Source: G963676655 sp963676655 (GTDB taxonomy: Bacteria; Verrucomicrobiota; Lentisphaeria; Victivallales; Victivallaceae). Taken from it: DNA of 64,000 nucleotides. The translations under genes and the position numbers were made by a program. The stretch is taken from assembly GCA_963676655.2 (NCBI GenBank), contig CAXXKX010000003.1, positions 1,364,001 through 1,428,000 of the forward strand, in the 5' to 3' direction. Below the pieces are notes generated by a model, which saw nothing but the letters and a program-made list of their open reading frames with translations, was not told the DNA's origin and made no database searches. Shown here piece after piece: positions 1 to 9,149 of this stretch; positions within the stretch are counted from its first letter, which is position 1, and each line of letters begins with the position of its first letter.

Positions 1-413
1 AGGCTGTCGCAGTTAACGCCCATAACGAACATCGGAGTTGCGTCTTTGGACGGAGCGGACATAACAACTTTTTTAGCGCCGGCGGTGATGTGTGCGCGGG
101 CTTTTTCATCAGTCAGGAACAAACCGGTTGATTCAACAACGTATTCAGCACCAACAGCATCCCAGGCCAGGTCGGCCGGATTGCGTTCAGCGGTGATTCG
201 GATTGTTTTACCATTGACAACCAGGTTGCCGTTTTCGACTTTGACGCAGCCTTTGAATTTGCCATGAACTGAATCATATTTCAGCATATAGGCAATGTAA
301 TCTACGTCCAGCAGGTCATTAATTCCTACGACTTCTACGTCTTCACGTTCTTGAATAGCGCGGAAAACGAGACGACCGATACGGCCAAAACCGTTGATAC
401 CAATCTTGATCAT
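1..413 (-). CDS. gap: Glyceraldehyde-3-phosphate dehydrogenase, type I (5' part)
   Basis: This is the N-terminal 137 codons of a cytosolic glycolytic enzyme that oxidises glyceraldehyde-3-phosphate to 1,3-bisphosphoglycerate with NAD. The protein opens with MIKIGINGFGRIGRLVFRA, the classic nucleotide-binding GxGxxG of GAPDH. It continues with the segments YMLKYDSVHGKFKG, STGLFLTDEKA and KKVVMSAPSKDATPMFVMGVN, all in family order. The catalytic Cys region (SCTTN, about residue 150) lies past the left edge. The ATG at 413 is preceded by an AAGGAAAAG ribosome-binding site. The codon choice is more biased than in the neighbours, as expected for a highly expressed gene. Identity is very secure; only completeness is unknown. 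Confidence 0.97.
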   Translation of the reverse strand, partial: MIKIGINGFGRIGRLVFRAIQEREDVEVVGINDLLDVDYIAYMLKYDSVHGKFKGCVKVENGNLVVNGKTIRITAERNPADLAWDAVGAEYVVESTGLFLTDEKARAHITAGAKKVVMSAPSKDATPMFVMGVNCDS

Positions 414-836
414 TTTACTTTTCCTTTTTTGGGTTAAAGATTTGGTCTATAAATATAAAAACTCATTCAGTTACAAATGAATTGATAATATATAACCGAC
501 ACCGCCAAATGTCAAAACCCCAAGCAGTTAAATTAATAAAAAAATAACAAATGGGCGTCATCCCGTTAATGGGATGACTGTAGTTGCCAGTTACCAGTTG
601 CCAGTTGCCAGTAAATTTAAATCTCTAATCAAGTTAGAAAAGCCCAAGGTTTTCGGCATTATTTTGCTTTTAATTTCTGGATATTAATTCCAGATCGCAA
701 ATTGAAATTCTGAAGACATTTACATGCACCGGATATTTTTTATCTGCCGCACTTTCAGCGCTTTTTGATTTGGAGGAATCGTCCCTTGGGTTCAATCGCT
801 TCGCTCCATCACCCCAGGCGATAATATTTAAAATTA
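414..836. other. Intergenic stretch with a hairpin and a solo AGTTGCCAGT repeat
   Basis: No gene is supported here. It holds a perfect 8-bp hairpin, GTCATCCC-gttaat-GGGATGAC, at 557-578. Next to it (581-614) is a 34-bp repeat built of AGTTGCCAGT units that matches 25844-25877 at 32 of 34 positions. On the minus strand the hairpin is followed after about 12 nt by a T-rich run, so it could end the 837-1127 transcript, but the distance from that gene (about 260 nt) makes this weak. The stretch next to gap presumably holds its promoter; no clear consensus box was found. Confidence 0.5.
581..614. repeat. Solo copy of the AGTTGCCAGT-type repeat
   Basis: The 34 bp consist of repeated AGTTGCCAG / AGTTACCAG heptamer-like units. 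The same arrangement, with two differences, forms the left flank of the four-helix-bundle cassette at 25844-25877. Here it stands alone with no gene attached, which suggests a dispersed repeat rather than a gene-specific regulatory site. Confidence 0.6.
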
Positions 837-1127
837 TTAATATATTTTTTCAAACACACCATCATCCACAAAAACCTTGCCGCCAACAGGGATATCGCCT
901 TTGCACGCGATAATTATCAAAGCAAGGCAACTCTTATGTCCTCCCCCAACCAAACTCAAATTTTGAATGGTGAATTGTGCATCAAAAGACTCTTCAGTTC
1001 CTTCAAAAACAATTGTGATTTGATCAGAGAACGGTATAAACCCATCAGGTAATTGAAGTGAAGGCACAACAAACAATCTGCGATTGCCTAACTCGAAAAA
1101 ATCCTCAATTGTCATTAGTTCTTTCAC
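837..1127 (-). CDS. Small protein of unknown function
   Basis: This 96-residue cytosolic protein has no family I recognise. The frame opens with GTG at 1127, preceded by a good GGAG at a spacing of 8; an in-frame ATG five codons in is the alternative start. The middle part (NLSLVGGGHKSCLALIIIACKGDIPVGG) resembles a small beta-barrel with valine/isoleucine strands and paired glycines, similar in flavour to EF-Tu-like beta domains, but that is only an impression. There is no signal peptide. It is transcribed in the same direction as the membrane protein behind it (50 bp gap) and may be co-transcribed with it. Confidence 0.55.
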   Translation of the reverse strand: MKELMTIEDFFELGNRRLFVVPSLQLPDGFIPFSDQITIVFEGTEESFDAQFTIQNLSLVGGGHKSCLALIIIACKGDIPVGGKVFVDDGVFEKIY

Positions 1128-1177
1128 GATTATTACTCCAAATACACAATGAAAGCATATTAAAGCGCTTATTACTA

Positions 1178-3058
1178 TTACTCTGGCGGTAGTCTGAAAA
1201 CAATATCACTGCACTCTTTATCTATATTGATGGACCCGTTGTCATCTTGCAGGTTGGAGCCGACGCTGTAGATGACTTTACCCGGTTTATAGAGCATGGT
1301 CTTGCCGGAAAAAGGGTCAATTGGCAAAACAGAATTGACCGGATATTTGCCGTGTTTACGACGATATTCTTCAAGTTCGATCCCGGCCGGGGTCAGCAGG
1401 CAAACGGCACGACAACGGGAGACGAAGCTATTAAAGTTATCAGAAATACTATCCACAAAAAAATGGATTGCACTCTGTCGCATTTTCGCTTGATAATCAT
1501 TGAATTCAGCTTGATTCTGCCAGACGTCACGCGATACAATGTCGGACAACTCCGCCGAATCTTCATAGATCGTCGCCCGTAAGCCATTTTCAAATAGCAG
1601 CAATAATATTTTTAGATAAATACGTTCCTTGCACTCAGCAATACCCCAATTTAACAAAGCCAAGTTATCTTGTAAAATATGCTGACGGACGGTGCTGTTA
1701 ACTTTGACCAACATGTCTTTCCAATAAGCTTTTTCACGGGCCAGCTCCGCATTTGTAAACCGGGTCAAATAACGTTCAACCAGGGTCATCCGAAGATTGC
1801 AATTCAAGTAGTATATTCCGTAAACCGGATCTTCCGCAGCATATTGCGTCATCCGCGTCAAGTCATGCAGAAGCTCAAGAACACTACCTCCACAGTGCAA
1901 CTCCGCCTGGCGCCAGCGCCGATATCTTCTGAGCGTTTGGTTGCACTTGTCGATCGGCAAATCTTTTTCTGCATAACCATCCCGGCGCAGTCCTAAATGA
2001 GGATACGCACGGAGGATTTTTCGAATCGCCGTAAGCTGCGGCGCAACCTTTTTAAATTCAGTTTTAAAATCATCCGGGACTTTGCATTCAGCTTCCCACA
2101 TCGGGATAAATCGTTCAGGAATCTCCGGAAGATTTATTTTTTCCAGTTCCAGCCCGGCATAGGGTCCTTCAAAAAACTGCAACTTATGATGTGGAAGCAT
2201 CTTCCAACGGATTTCACCTATCACATAATACGGAAGTAATAACAGGATAATTCCACAGATCAAACAACCAATCCTGAATGGTAAATCCACAATACAAGTT
2301 TTGGAAAATTGGGGCCAGTCAAACTTATACCATGACGGCGGCTTCTGCTTGTTACACGGAGGGTTCGGATTGGCCTGGAACCACGCCACGGAACGGCGTT
2401 TCAATTCCACCGTAATGGGAATTGTGCAAATTAATTGAAAAAACAAAAGCGCCCCAAACAGGGAATATACACAAATACCCCAAGTATAATTTGCCGGGGC
2501 AAAACAAAACGTTAAATAAAGCGCGGTATAAGTAATGCAAATCAGTGGAGCAGTCATTTTCAACCAGCACCGGAAGTTTTTTGGCAACTCACACGCGCAG
2601 TCCCGAAGCAATCGATATATTTCCAGCAGGTTCCACCATGTAATCAGCATTCGATCAAGCCGTTTATCCGTGGGATCAAAGCCCAATAATGTAACCATCA
2701 GCGCCTGGTAGAAAAATATCGGATAGAAGATAAAATAAAGAAACCAAACCGGCCATACTGCGAAAATTGCCTTGGGAAAACCAAAGGCCAGAGAGGCCTG
2801 CATCAGAGCTATCATAAATAGCATAAAGGCCGGTAACCACCAGCGTATTCTAGCTTTCTGCCACAAGTCAGGCAGGATCGTGCTGAATTCCGGCTCCTCG
2901 CCGAATTTGCGCCAATCACCGCCATCAACGGGACGGATCTGAGTCTGAAAATCAATCTTATGAGCCTCAAATAACTTAAACAACTCAAGCGCATCGAGTT
3001 CACATTCGCCATCAGGAAGCTGCACCAGATAGCGTGGCGGCCTGCATTTTTCTTTCAT
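1178..3058 (-). CDS. Polytopic membrane protein with GYF_2-like N-terminus
   Basis: This 626-residue inner-membrane protein has an unknown role. The N-terminal 60 residues (RYLVQLPDGECELDALELF... DGGDWRKFGEEPEF) resemble the GYF_2/DUF4339 module often placed in front of membrane domains in PVC bacteria. Five hydrophobic segments follow, at about residues 72-95, 98-125, 165-190, 195-218 and 265-290, and then a roughly 330-residue soluble helical part. The C-terminus (EEYRRKHGKYP...DPFSGKTMLYK) is typical of PVC secreted or anchored proteins that end with a pseudopilin-like tail. The frame extends to a TTG at 3079, but the ATG at 3058 follows GAGGGG and is preferred. The GYF assignment is tentative. 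Confidence 0.75.
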   Translation of the reverse strand: MKEKCRPPRYLVQLPDGECELDALELFKLFEAHKIDFQTQIRPVDGGDWRKFGEEPEFSTILPDLWQKARIRWWLPAFMLFMIALMQASLAFGFPKAIFAVWPVWFLYFIFYPIFFYQALMVTLLGFDPTDKRLDRMLITWWNLLEIYRLLRDCACELPKNFRCWLKMTAPLICITYTALYLTFCFAPANYTWGICVYSLFGALLFFQLICTIPITVELKRRSVAWFQANPNPPCNKQKPPSWYKFDWPQFSKTCIVDLPFRIGCLICGIILLLLPYYVIGEIRWKMLPHHKLQFFEGPYAGLELEKINLPEIPERFIPMWEAECKVPDDFKTEFKKVAPQLTAIRKILRAYPHLGLRRDGYAEKDLPIDKCNQTLRRYRRWRQAELHCGGSVLELLHDLTRMTQYAAEDPVYGIYYLNCNLRMTLVERYLTRFTNAELAREKAYWKDMLVKVNSTVRQHILQDNLALLNWGIAECKERIYLKILLLLFENGLRATIYEDSAELSDIVSRDVWQNQAEFNDYQAKMRQSAIHFFVDSISDNFNSFVSRCRAVCLLTPAGIELEEYRRKHGKYPVNSVLPIDPFSGKTMLYKPGKVIYSVGSNLQDDNGSINIDKECSDIVFRLPPE

Positions 3059-3527
3059 TCCCAATTCCCCTCTCAACAAAAAATTCAGTAATAAACCATT
3101 TTAAACAATATATCACAAATAAATTGTTTTTGCTACGAGAGGCAAGAAATATCTTTCAGTTATACAGACATATTTTAACTTTACATAATAATATTTTGTC
3201 TTTAGTGCTGAAAGCGCGGCATATATCCAGCCCGGAATGATCGTAGGAGCCGGGGGCCGAACGGCAAATTTGCGATTGGCACCCGGGATAATCAAGAAAA
3301 AAATCGAAGCCATGTAAGGCATACGTGTCAACCCAAGACAACACAATCAACTAAAGCCTTAACAACAAAACTCTTACAATTAAAATACAGTCAAACCGTC
3401 TGACTATTTTTGACCCTTTTTTTACTGGAAAGAACACGAGACGGATTATTGATGCGGACAGGTAGTCCGTAGGGGTAGGCACCTCCATTAAAACGTTCCC
3501 GGGGAAAAACATGACGAAGTAACGATA
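3059..3527. other. Intergenic stretch carrying dispersed repeat copy R1
   Basis: No coding region is supported. The notable content is repeat copy R1 at about 3352-3417 (listed separately). The part next to the secreted glycosidase gene (3430-3527) is richer in G+C than the rest and contains fragments reminiscent of the palindromic repeats elsewhere in the window, but no complete unit. Confidence 0.5.
3352..3417 (+). repeat. Dispersed TAGTCA inverted-repeat element, copy R1
   Basis: The core at 3389-3405 is AGTCA-aaccgtc-TGACT. The upstream flank (AAGCCTTAACAA...ACTCTT) matches the flank of copy R2 at 11634 onwards. Related cores lie at 11668, 21648, 38058, 41987 and 51926. All copies are intergenic. 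Confidence 0.65.
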
Positions 3528-6500
3528 TTACAATGTTGAATAAGGATACACTTTCAACGCTCTCAGGCAGCCTTTAAAATATTTGATTCCAATGCCTTTG
3601 CCGACTCCGCCGAAAACCATTTGGGTCATTTTGAACGGTTTTCCGACACAGGTGAACTCATAGATGTTGCCGTTATCAACCCTGATCTTGAATTTACCCA
3701 TATCAAACGCAATAGTCAGTTGCTGCCATTTCCCGGTTTCCAGCAGTTTAGGAGTTGTAAAAGATATATCCAGCATATCGTGCCGGACAAACCGGATTTT
3801 TAATTTCCCCGCGTCGAGTACAACCATGACCGCTCCAGCGGTTTTACTGTAAGAACGCAGCAGCATTTGCGGCGCGGTCGATTCAGGCTTGAGCGACAAC
3901 TCATAAGTAAAGCCGCGAGCCGGAGTCGCATACAAGGGGATTATCAGGTTGTTGCCTTTACCGTCAAAATGCAGCATGTATTTACCGTCGGCATCCTTTG
4001 CCCACTGCGGCTGCAAAGTCTCTGTGTTCCGGGCATAATTATCCCGATTGAAAAAAGGATCGCCGTAATTGGTACTGCCGCCGAGCTGGGCAAAGAAACG
4101 GGAATCAAAGCCCGGCGCTTTGAGCATTGCACCGCAAGCCGGATCAAAGTCATAGACAATCGGCTGTACGGCCGGGGCGGCAACTTCGATGCGCTCCGGT
4201 TTACCGGTTTTATCGTTCCAGGCCGATACTGTCATTTTTTTGGAAATATCGGAAAAAACAACCGGTTTTGAGCGGAAAATCCGGCCCGTTTTGGTAATAT
4301 AGCGCAGGCACATGATGTCGCGGGGTGAAACATCCGGAATGGTTCGGGTAAATTTGCAGTTATCGGCATTGAGATGCGGTGGCAGATCGGCAATGCGCCG
4401 GAAATCCTCGACCAGAATATTAAAGCCGTTACCCGGCAGCATCCGGTTGAATCCGTTGGTCCGCAACTGCGGGATCGAGATTTTCCGGCTGAATTTGCCG
4501 CTTGAAACCGTCAGTTCACGGGTTGATTTATCAATGACCAGATAAACCCCGCGTCTCGCGCCGTGGGTCAGTTTCTGCAACTTGATTTCAACACTGTCAG
4601 GCTGATTCAACTTAACTGAAAAATCCCGGCCCCAACCGCGATTTGAATGTTTCGCCCGGTAGATTTTGCCGCCATCGGCTTTGATCTGGATTGACAGATA
4701 ATCTTTGAACGCCTCTTTCCAGGCGTTCCAGGAAAGCTTGACGAGAATCTGGTCGCCCGTCAGTTTGTAATCAGGATCAGTGACCGCGCTGTAAACCGGA
4801 CGGCGATTGCGCAAAACTTCGACAAAAGCAATATTGTCGCGGTCCTTTATTTCGGCTGAAACAACCGCGGTATTGTTCTTGAGTTTTGCGGAAAACATAC
4901 ATTTGTCTGTGGCCGGAAGGTCGCGCAGCGGCACTTTGTAATATTTTCCGTCGCGCAATTCGCCGGGAGAAATATTCAGATACGGAAAACCAGCGTTGAA
5001 CACCTGTTTTTTACCTGAACAGGTTACAATGACTTCCGGCAAAAGAATGAATTCGGAAGAGAGCCGGGAGTCGGCACTGACGCTGTAACGGGTCTCCGCA
5101 ATGCTTTTTGTGTCAAGTTTGCGAACCGGCAACGATTTGACAATCTCGCCCTTGAGATTTTTCAAATTCAACTGAACCTGATAAACGGCATTGGCCGGTT
5201 CGGCGGTATCGGGAACATTGAGCAGTTCAAATTCCAGATTCTCGCCCGGTGCCACCTGAGGCCGATATGAGAGGATCATGTTAGGAACCGCCGGGTTATC
5301 CCCCGGTAACGGCTTGTTCGGTTGATTCTTCAACTGGTTGAAATAATAACGCAGAATCCGCATCGAACTCCTGCCGTCGCAAATCGTCGGTTCAAGGCTG
5401 GTCCGTTCCTTGATCTCGTTCCATTCAACCAGGATCAGGTAATCAGGGTTTACCCTGAGCACATCTTCCATGATCGAACGCAGGTTGCGGGTGCCGTCTT
5501 CGGACTGGATATCACCGGCAATGTGATTCAAATAGCCCTTGGATACGCCAAGGCCCAGCAGTTTGCCGTGATTTTGCGGTTCGTTCATCACGCTGTTAAT
5601 CAGCGGAATAAACAGGTCATGGTAGAATTTATAGTAGAAACGATTGGTTTTAGGCGGTTCGACAATATGGTTCTGACCAGCAAACAGGATGCCGTCGCAT
5701 ACTTTCAGGTAGGAATTCAAAAAAGCGCGGATTTCATCCAGTTCATCCTGCGAAAGGCCGCCATTAGCGTGATAACGCTTTACCGCGCTGTAAAATATCT
5801 TGCGTATTTCCACGATAAAGAGAATTTTGTCGCCAACCCGCTTCCGGCATTGCGCCAAATATTCCTTCCAGAATTCCGGCGGCAGAATACACGCGTTATA
5901 CGAGGAAATCAAAGTCCTGCCGTTAAATTTGTAAGTGGAATCCGACTTGACCGCAGCCGGAAAGAGTTTGTCCAACAAGCCGTCGGCCCCAATCGCCTTG
6001 GTCCCGAGATTTTTTATCTGCTTGTCAAGGTAATCCTCGCCGGTACCGCGCGTAAAAATACTGATTTCAGGGACGATCACGCCTTTCAATCCGACCGCGT
6101 CGGAATATCTGATACCGCTCAACGTCCGGCTCAAATAAGTCTGAGAAATATCGATATTAAGCATTGCAATACCATCCGCGCCGGACATTCTCATCAACTC
6201 AACCGTCCGCAGAAAATTGGCTTTGCCGCCTACCGCATAAGGGTCATTTTTTTCCGCTCCTTTCTCAAGGGAGCGATCAAGCATCAGGATGCGTTCGGCA
6301 TAATAGTCCGGATCGGAGAACCAGTTGATATGCAGGGCGTATTTAATGTGGGCGCGAGCCGCCAGATAGGGCAGTGGAAATACACGTTTGCGGGGTTTTC
6401 CGAATGACAAAGAGGTATATTTACGGCTTTTGCGTCCTAAAAGAATTTTGATCGTTCCGGTTATTTTTTTTCCGGTACAGGCTTTGTCATAATTCAGATA

Positions 6501-6932
6501 GACCCGGATTTCCCGGTTAGCCGTTCGCGGCGTTCCGGAAATATCGTAAGTCAATTCCGTCCATTGTCCGGCTTTAACCAGTGCAGTCGAAGGCAGCAGC
6601 GCCGCCGGATCAAGACGATGATATTTTTTCTTGTCGCGCAGTGTGACCAACAGGGATTTACGTTTGATATCCTCTCCCGGATTAATTTTCACAATCAACC
6701 GGTCAAACACGCTCCAGTCCGAGCTTTTGTACTTAATTGACAATGCCGACCGCGCCGCTTCCGGAGTTCCGGAAAACTCGATGGTCGATTTGTCAATAAG
6801 TTTAACCCGGGAGTCTTTTAAATCAACCGCGTCGATTTTGCGCTTGCTAAGGTCAAGATTAATATTTGCGGCATCGCTCAATATCGAAAACAGGCAGCAG
6901 CAAACGACCAGGGAGATCATGCGTAAATTCAT
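3528..6932 (-). CDS. Secreted GH71/GH99-like glycoside hydrolase with C-terminal LamG domain
   Basis: This 1134-residue exported protein is probably polysaccharide-degrading. A signal peptide (MNLRMISLVVCCCLFSILSDA) is followed by a beta-sandwich, carbohydrate-binding-like region (about 25-175). Next comes a TIM-barrel-like core (about 190-560) containing RAHIKYALHINWFSDPDYY and DYLILVEWNEIKERTSLEP, which recall the GH71/GH99 superfamily. Two or three beta domains follow. The C-terminus (about 960-1134: FTYELSLKPES, GKWQQLTIAFD, FKGCLRALKVY) is a LamG/concanavalin-type lectin fold. The gene starts 12 bp behind the pseudopilin and is almost certainly co-transcribed with it. The substrate cannot be read from the sequence; the GH family placement is moderately sure and the LamG placement is firm. 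Confidence 0.75.
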   Translation of the reverse strand: MNLRMISLVVCCCLFSILSDAANINLDLSKRKIDAVDLKDSRVKLIDKSTIEFSGTPEAARSALSIKYKSSDWSVFDRLIVKINPGEDIKRKSLLVTLRDKKKYHRLDPAALLPSTALVKAGQWTELTYDISGTPRTANREIRVYLNYDKACTGKKITGTIKILLGRKSRKYTSLSFGKPRKRVFPLPYLAARAHIKYALHINWFSDPDYYAERILMLDRSLEKGAEKNDPYAVGGKANFLRTVELMRMSGADGIAMLNIDISQTYLSRTLSGIRYSDAVGLKGVIVPEISIFTRGTGEDYLDKQIKNLGTKAIGADGLLDKLFPAAVKSDSTYKFNGRTLISSYNACILPPEFWKEYLAQCRKRVGDKILFIVEIRKIFYSAVKRYHANGGLSQDELDEIRAFLNSYLKVCDGILFAGQNHIVEPPKTNRFYYKFYHDLFIPLINSVMNEPQNHGKLLGLGVSKGYLNHIAGDIQSEDGTRNLRSIMEDVLRVNPDYLILVEWNEIKERTSLEPTICDGRSSMRILRYYFNQLKNQPNKPLPGDNPAVPNMILSYRPQVAPGENLEFELLNVPDTAEPANAVYQVQLNLKNLKGEIVKSLPVRKLDTKSIAETRYSVSADSRLSSEFILLPEVIVTCSGKKQVFNAGFPYLNISPGELRDGKYYKVPLRDLPATDKCMFSAKLKNNTAVVSAEIKDRDNIAFVEVLRNRRPVYSAVTDPDYKLTGDQILVKLSWNAWKEAFKDYLSIQIKADGGKIYRAKHSNRGWGRDFSVKLNQPDSVEIKLQKLTHGARRGVYLVIDKSTRELTVSSGKFSRKISIPQLRTNGFNRMLPGNGFNILVEDFRRIADLPPHLNADNCKFTRTIPDVSPRDIMCLRYITKTGRIFRSKPVVFSDISKKMTVSAWNDKTGKPERIEVAAPAVQPIVYDFDPACGAMLKAPGFDSRFFAQLGGSTNYGDPFFNRDNYARNTETLQPQWAKDADGKYMLHFDGKGNNLIIPLYATPARGFTYELSLKPESTAPQMLLRSYSKTAGAVMVVLDAGKLKIRFVRHDMLDISFTTPKLLETGKWQQLTIAFDMGKFKIRVDNGNIYEFTCVGKPFKMTQMVFGGVGKGIGIKYFKGCLRALKVYPYSTL

Positions 6933-6944
6933 CGGTTTTTATCC

Positions 6945-7673
6945 TCAATCATTCGGTGTAACGGTAAATACGCCGAACGGCATTGCCGGGGTTGCCAGAG
7001 AATGGACGCCAAGGATCGGGGAAGAATAATAATTGACTTCAGCCACATGACCGTCGGCAAAATACATATTAATTCTTTTCCAGTTGGAATCATGCCGGAA
7101 AGCCAATTGTTCATTTGTCGGCGTACTGGAAGAGGGGCTGCAGGAAACATTCTGTCGACTGTCTCCGCCGATAACCGTGCTGGAGGCGGTTATTCGGTCA
7201 ACTAATACCAGCAGTTTTGTCGGTTGAGGAATCCGGTTAAGTTTGGTGCTTTTCGGCTGGGAGTCGGCAATTCCCGCAAAACGGTCGTCGTTCATCGAAC
7301 GGCCGCTGTTGATGCCGTAACTGCGCTTGGCGGTATAGGCGGATGTTCTTGCTATCGTATCGCTCGGACAGCCGAACATTTTGGCGGCGCCGCTTTTTAC
7401 ACTACGGGTGTTGGAACAATACGGCAGCACCAGCGTATCCCAGACCGCCAGGCCGGTACTGTTTTTGCCGCAATGCGGAAAAAAGCCGCTGTTGTCGTCA
7501 ATATACAGGAAAAATGTATTGCTCAGTTGTTTCAAGTTGTTGATGCATGAAAGTTTTTTGGCTTTTTCGCGGGCCTGATTCAGGGCCGGCAACAGCATTG
7601 ACGCGAGAATAGCGATTATCGCGATGACCACCAGAAGTTCAATTAATGTGAAATCCAACCGTCTTTTGCTCAT
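6945..7673 (-). CDS. Type II pseudopilin with DGH C-terminal signature
   Basis: This is a 242-residue pseudopilin. The cleavage/methylation motif FTLIELLVVIAIIAIL starts at residue 8, preceded by a short positively charged leader (MSKRRLD). The invariant Glu5 of the mature protein is present. A Cys-containing globular domain follows, and the C-terminus carries NMYFADGHVAEVNYYS, the H-x9-DG type signature common in PVC genomes. Prepilin peptidase would process it at the inner membrane. An AAGGAA ribosome-binding site precedes the ATG. The gene sits between an FAD oxidoreductase and the giant LamG glycosidase, all on one strand. Its role is probably extracytoplasmic assembly or enzyme docking rather than a classical pilus; this is inference. 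Confidence 0.9.
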   Translation of the reverse strand: MSKRRLDFTLIELLVVIAIIAILASMLLPALNQAREKAKKLSCINNLKQLSNTFFLYIDDNSGFFPHCGKNSTGLAVWDTLVLPYCSNTRSVKSGAAKMFGCPSDTIARTSAYTAKRSYGINSGRSMNDDRFAGIADSQPKSTKLNRIPQPTKLLVLVDRITASSTVIGGDSRQNVSCSPSSSTPTNEQLAFRHDSNWKRINMYFADGHVAEVNYYSSPILGVHSLATPAMPFGVFTVTPND

Positions 7674-7732
7674 GATCCAGTTCCTTTCTTTTTACCTTTG
7701 GAATTATATCAGTTGTAAACCAATTATCTCTT

Positions 7733-9040
7733 TTATACTGCACCACTCACCACTCGCAACTCTTCTATCCGTGGATATTTCGCAAAAAATTTGCTCAGAT
7801 CCAAATCTTTCGGTTTAACTCCGGCCTGAGCGGCCAGTCCGGCACAAACCCCGGCCGCCTCGCCCATTACCGCGGCGTTGCCGGTAACCCGGTAGCTGGC
7901 GTGCGCGTAAAAATCGCCGCTAATGCAGCGTCCGGCCATCATCATATTATCAACGTCAGCACTGATCAGCGCCCGTAACGGAATATCATAAGGTTTCGCT
8001 TTGCATGGAGGGGCTTCAATTGACCCGTGAGCGGCGTCCAACGCATGCACATCCACCCCGAAAGTTGAACGGCATATTGCGTCATCATGGCGGGCTCCAA
8101 CCCTCAAATCATCCAGCGTAACTTCATAAAGTCCCTTGATCCGGCGACCTTCGCGAACTCCGATATATTGTCCAGTCGAGGCCAACTGAATATTTTTCCA
8201 GACTCCGCCAAGACTGCGTAATCCGTCAATCTGGAGGTTAATTTCCTTGCGGGCGTCAATTGTGGCCCTGGTCACGTCATCGGCATTGACCCCGGAATAA
8301 CCGTACTGATGGTTTGCCATCAGAAAAAAGAGGTCATCGACCAGATGAAACAGTGAAGGATGTTTGTAACTCGGGCTGATGTCGACTTTGGCAAAATCCA
8401 CCAGCAAATTTTCAATCGCTTCCATGCGCGGCGTATAATTGTTGGTATATTTTTCAACATCGCCGGGCTGAATTCCGCAAACCAGCGCCAGCAGAGACAT
8501 CGGCTGAGTACGGTTTTGCCCGTTGCCCAGAGAATAACCGCAACCGCTTAACGCGGCCAGATCCCCGTCGCCGGTCGCATCGATAAAAACTTTACCGAGC
8601 CAGCACTCCGGACCGGATTTGGACTCCGTGACAACCGCCGCGACCGTCCCGTCAACATGCTTTATCACATCCGTAACCATTGTATGCAGGCGTATCCGAA
8701 CGCCAGCTTCTTCGCACAAATCCTCAAGCAGACACTTCATGCCTTCAGGATTGAACGGAATAGAACCGGAACGCGTGGAACGTTCAGTGATTGAGCCGCG
8801 TTTTCGCAGTTTATCCACCAGCTCGACCAGCATCCCGGTCTTGTTATGAAAGTCGATTATCCAGCCAAGATGTCCGGCGGTCCAGGTTCCGCCCAGACAA
8901 CCGGCGCTTTCCAGTAATACGGTTTTTGCTCCGGTCCGGGCCGCGGCTATCGCGGCGCAAACTCCAGCAGGGCCGGAGCCGGCTATAATTACATCAGCAT
9001 CCGCCGCAACCGGCACATCAATATTTCTAATATATTCCAT
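7733..9040 (-). CDS. FAD-dependent oxidoreductase (FAD_oxidored family)
   Basis: This 435-residue cytosolic flavoprotein carries the Rossmann dinucleotide motif VIIAGSGPAGVCAAIAAARTG near residue 20, followed by TVLLESAGCLGGTWTAGH and, centrally, VFIDATGDGDLAALSG. The last two are hallmark segments of the FAD_oxidored (PF12831-type) family common in carbohydrate loci of PVC bacteria. The C-terminal segment (DNMMMAGRCISGDFYAHASYRVTGNAAVMGEAAG) closes the FAD site. The substrate is unknown, and members are often annotated without experimental function. It lies 59 bp upstream of the pseudopilin and divergently from the PocR/AraC regulator, which may control it. The start has AGGAA about 10 nt upstream. 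Confidence 0.85.
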   Translation of the reverse strand: MEYIRNIDVPVAADADVIIAGSGPAGVCAAIAAARTGAKTVLLESAGCLGGTWTAGHLGWIIDFHNKTGMLVELVDKLRKRGSITERSTRSGSIPFNPEGMKCLLEDLCEEAGVRIRLHTMVTDVIKHVDGTVAAVVTESKSGPECWLGKVFIDATGDGDLAALSGCGYSLGNGQNRTQPMSLLALVCGIQPGDVEKYTNNYTPRMEAIENLLVDFAKVDISPSYKHPSLFHLVDDLFFLMANHQYGYSGVNADDVTRATIDARKEINLQIDGLRSLGGVWKNIQLASTGQYIGVREGRRIKGLYEVTLDDLRVGARHDDAICRSTFGVDVHALDAAHGSIEAPPCKAKPYDIPLRALISADVDNMMMAGRCISGDFYAHASYRVTGNAAVMGEAAGVCAGLAAQAGVKPKDLDLSKFFAKYPRIEELRVVSGAV

Positions 9041-9149
9041 AATTTTTTAATTCCTGATAATTGTGTTAAAATCACTTTCTATATTTTATATCGGAATCAC
9101 CGGGTTGACAATTCACGAAATGGCTGTATTTTTATAAAAAACGGCTAAA

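Noticed and set aside
5322..6407. 361-codon plus-strand open frame
   Set aside because: It lies wholly antisense to the secreted LamG glycosidase gene, has no ribosome-binding site, and its composition is that of a mirrored GC-rich frame.
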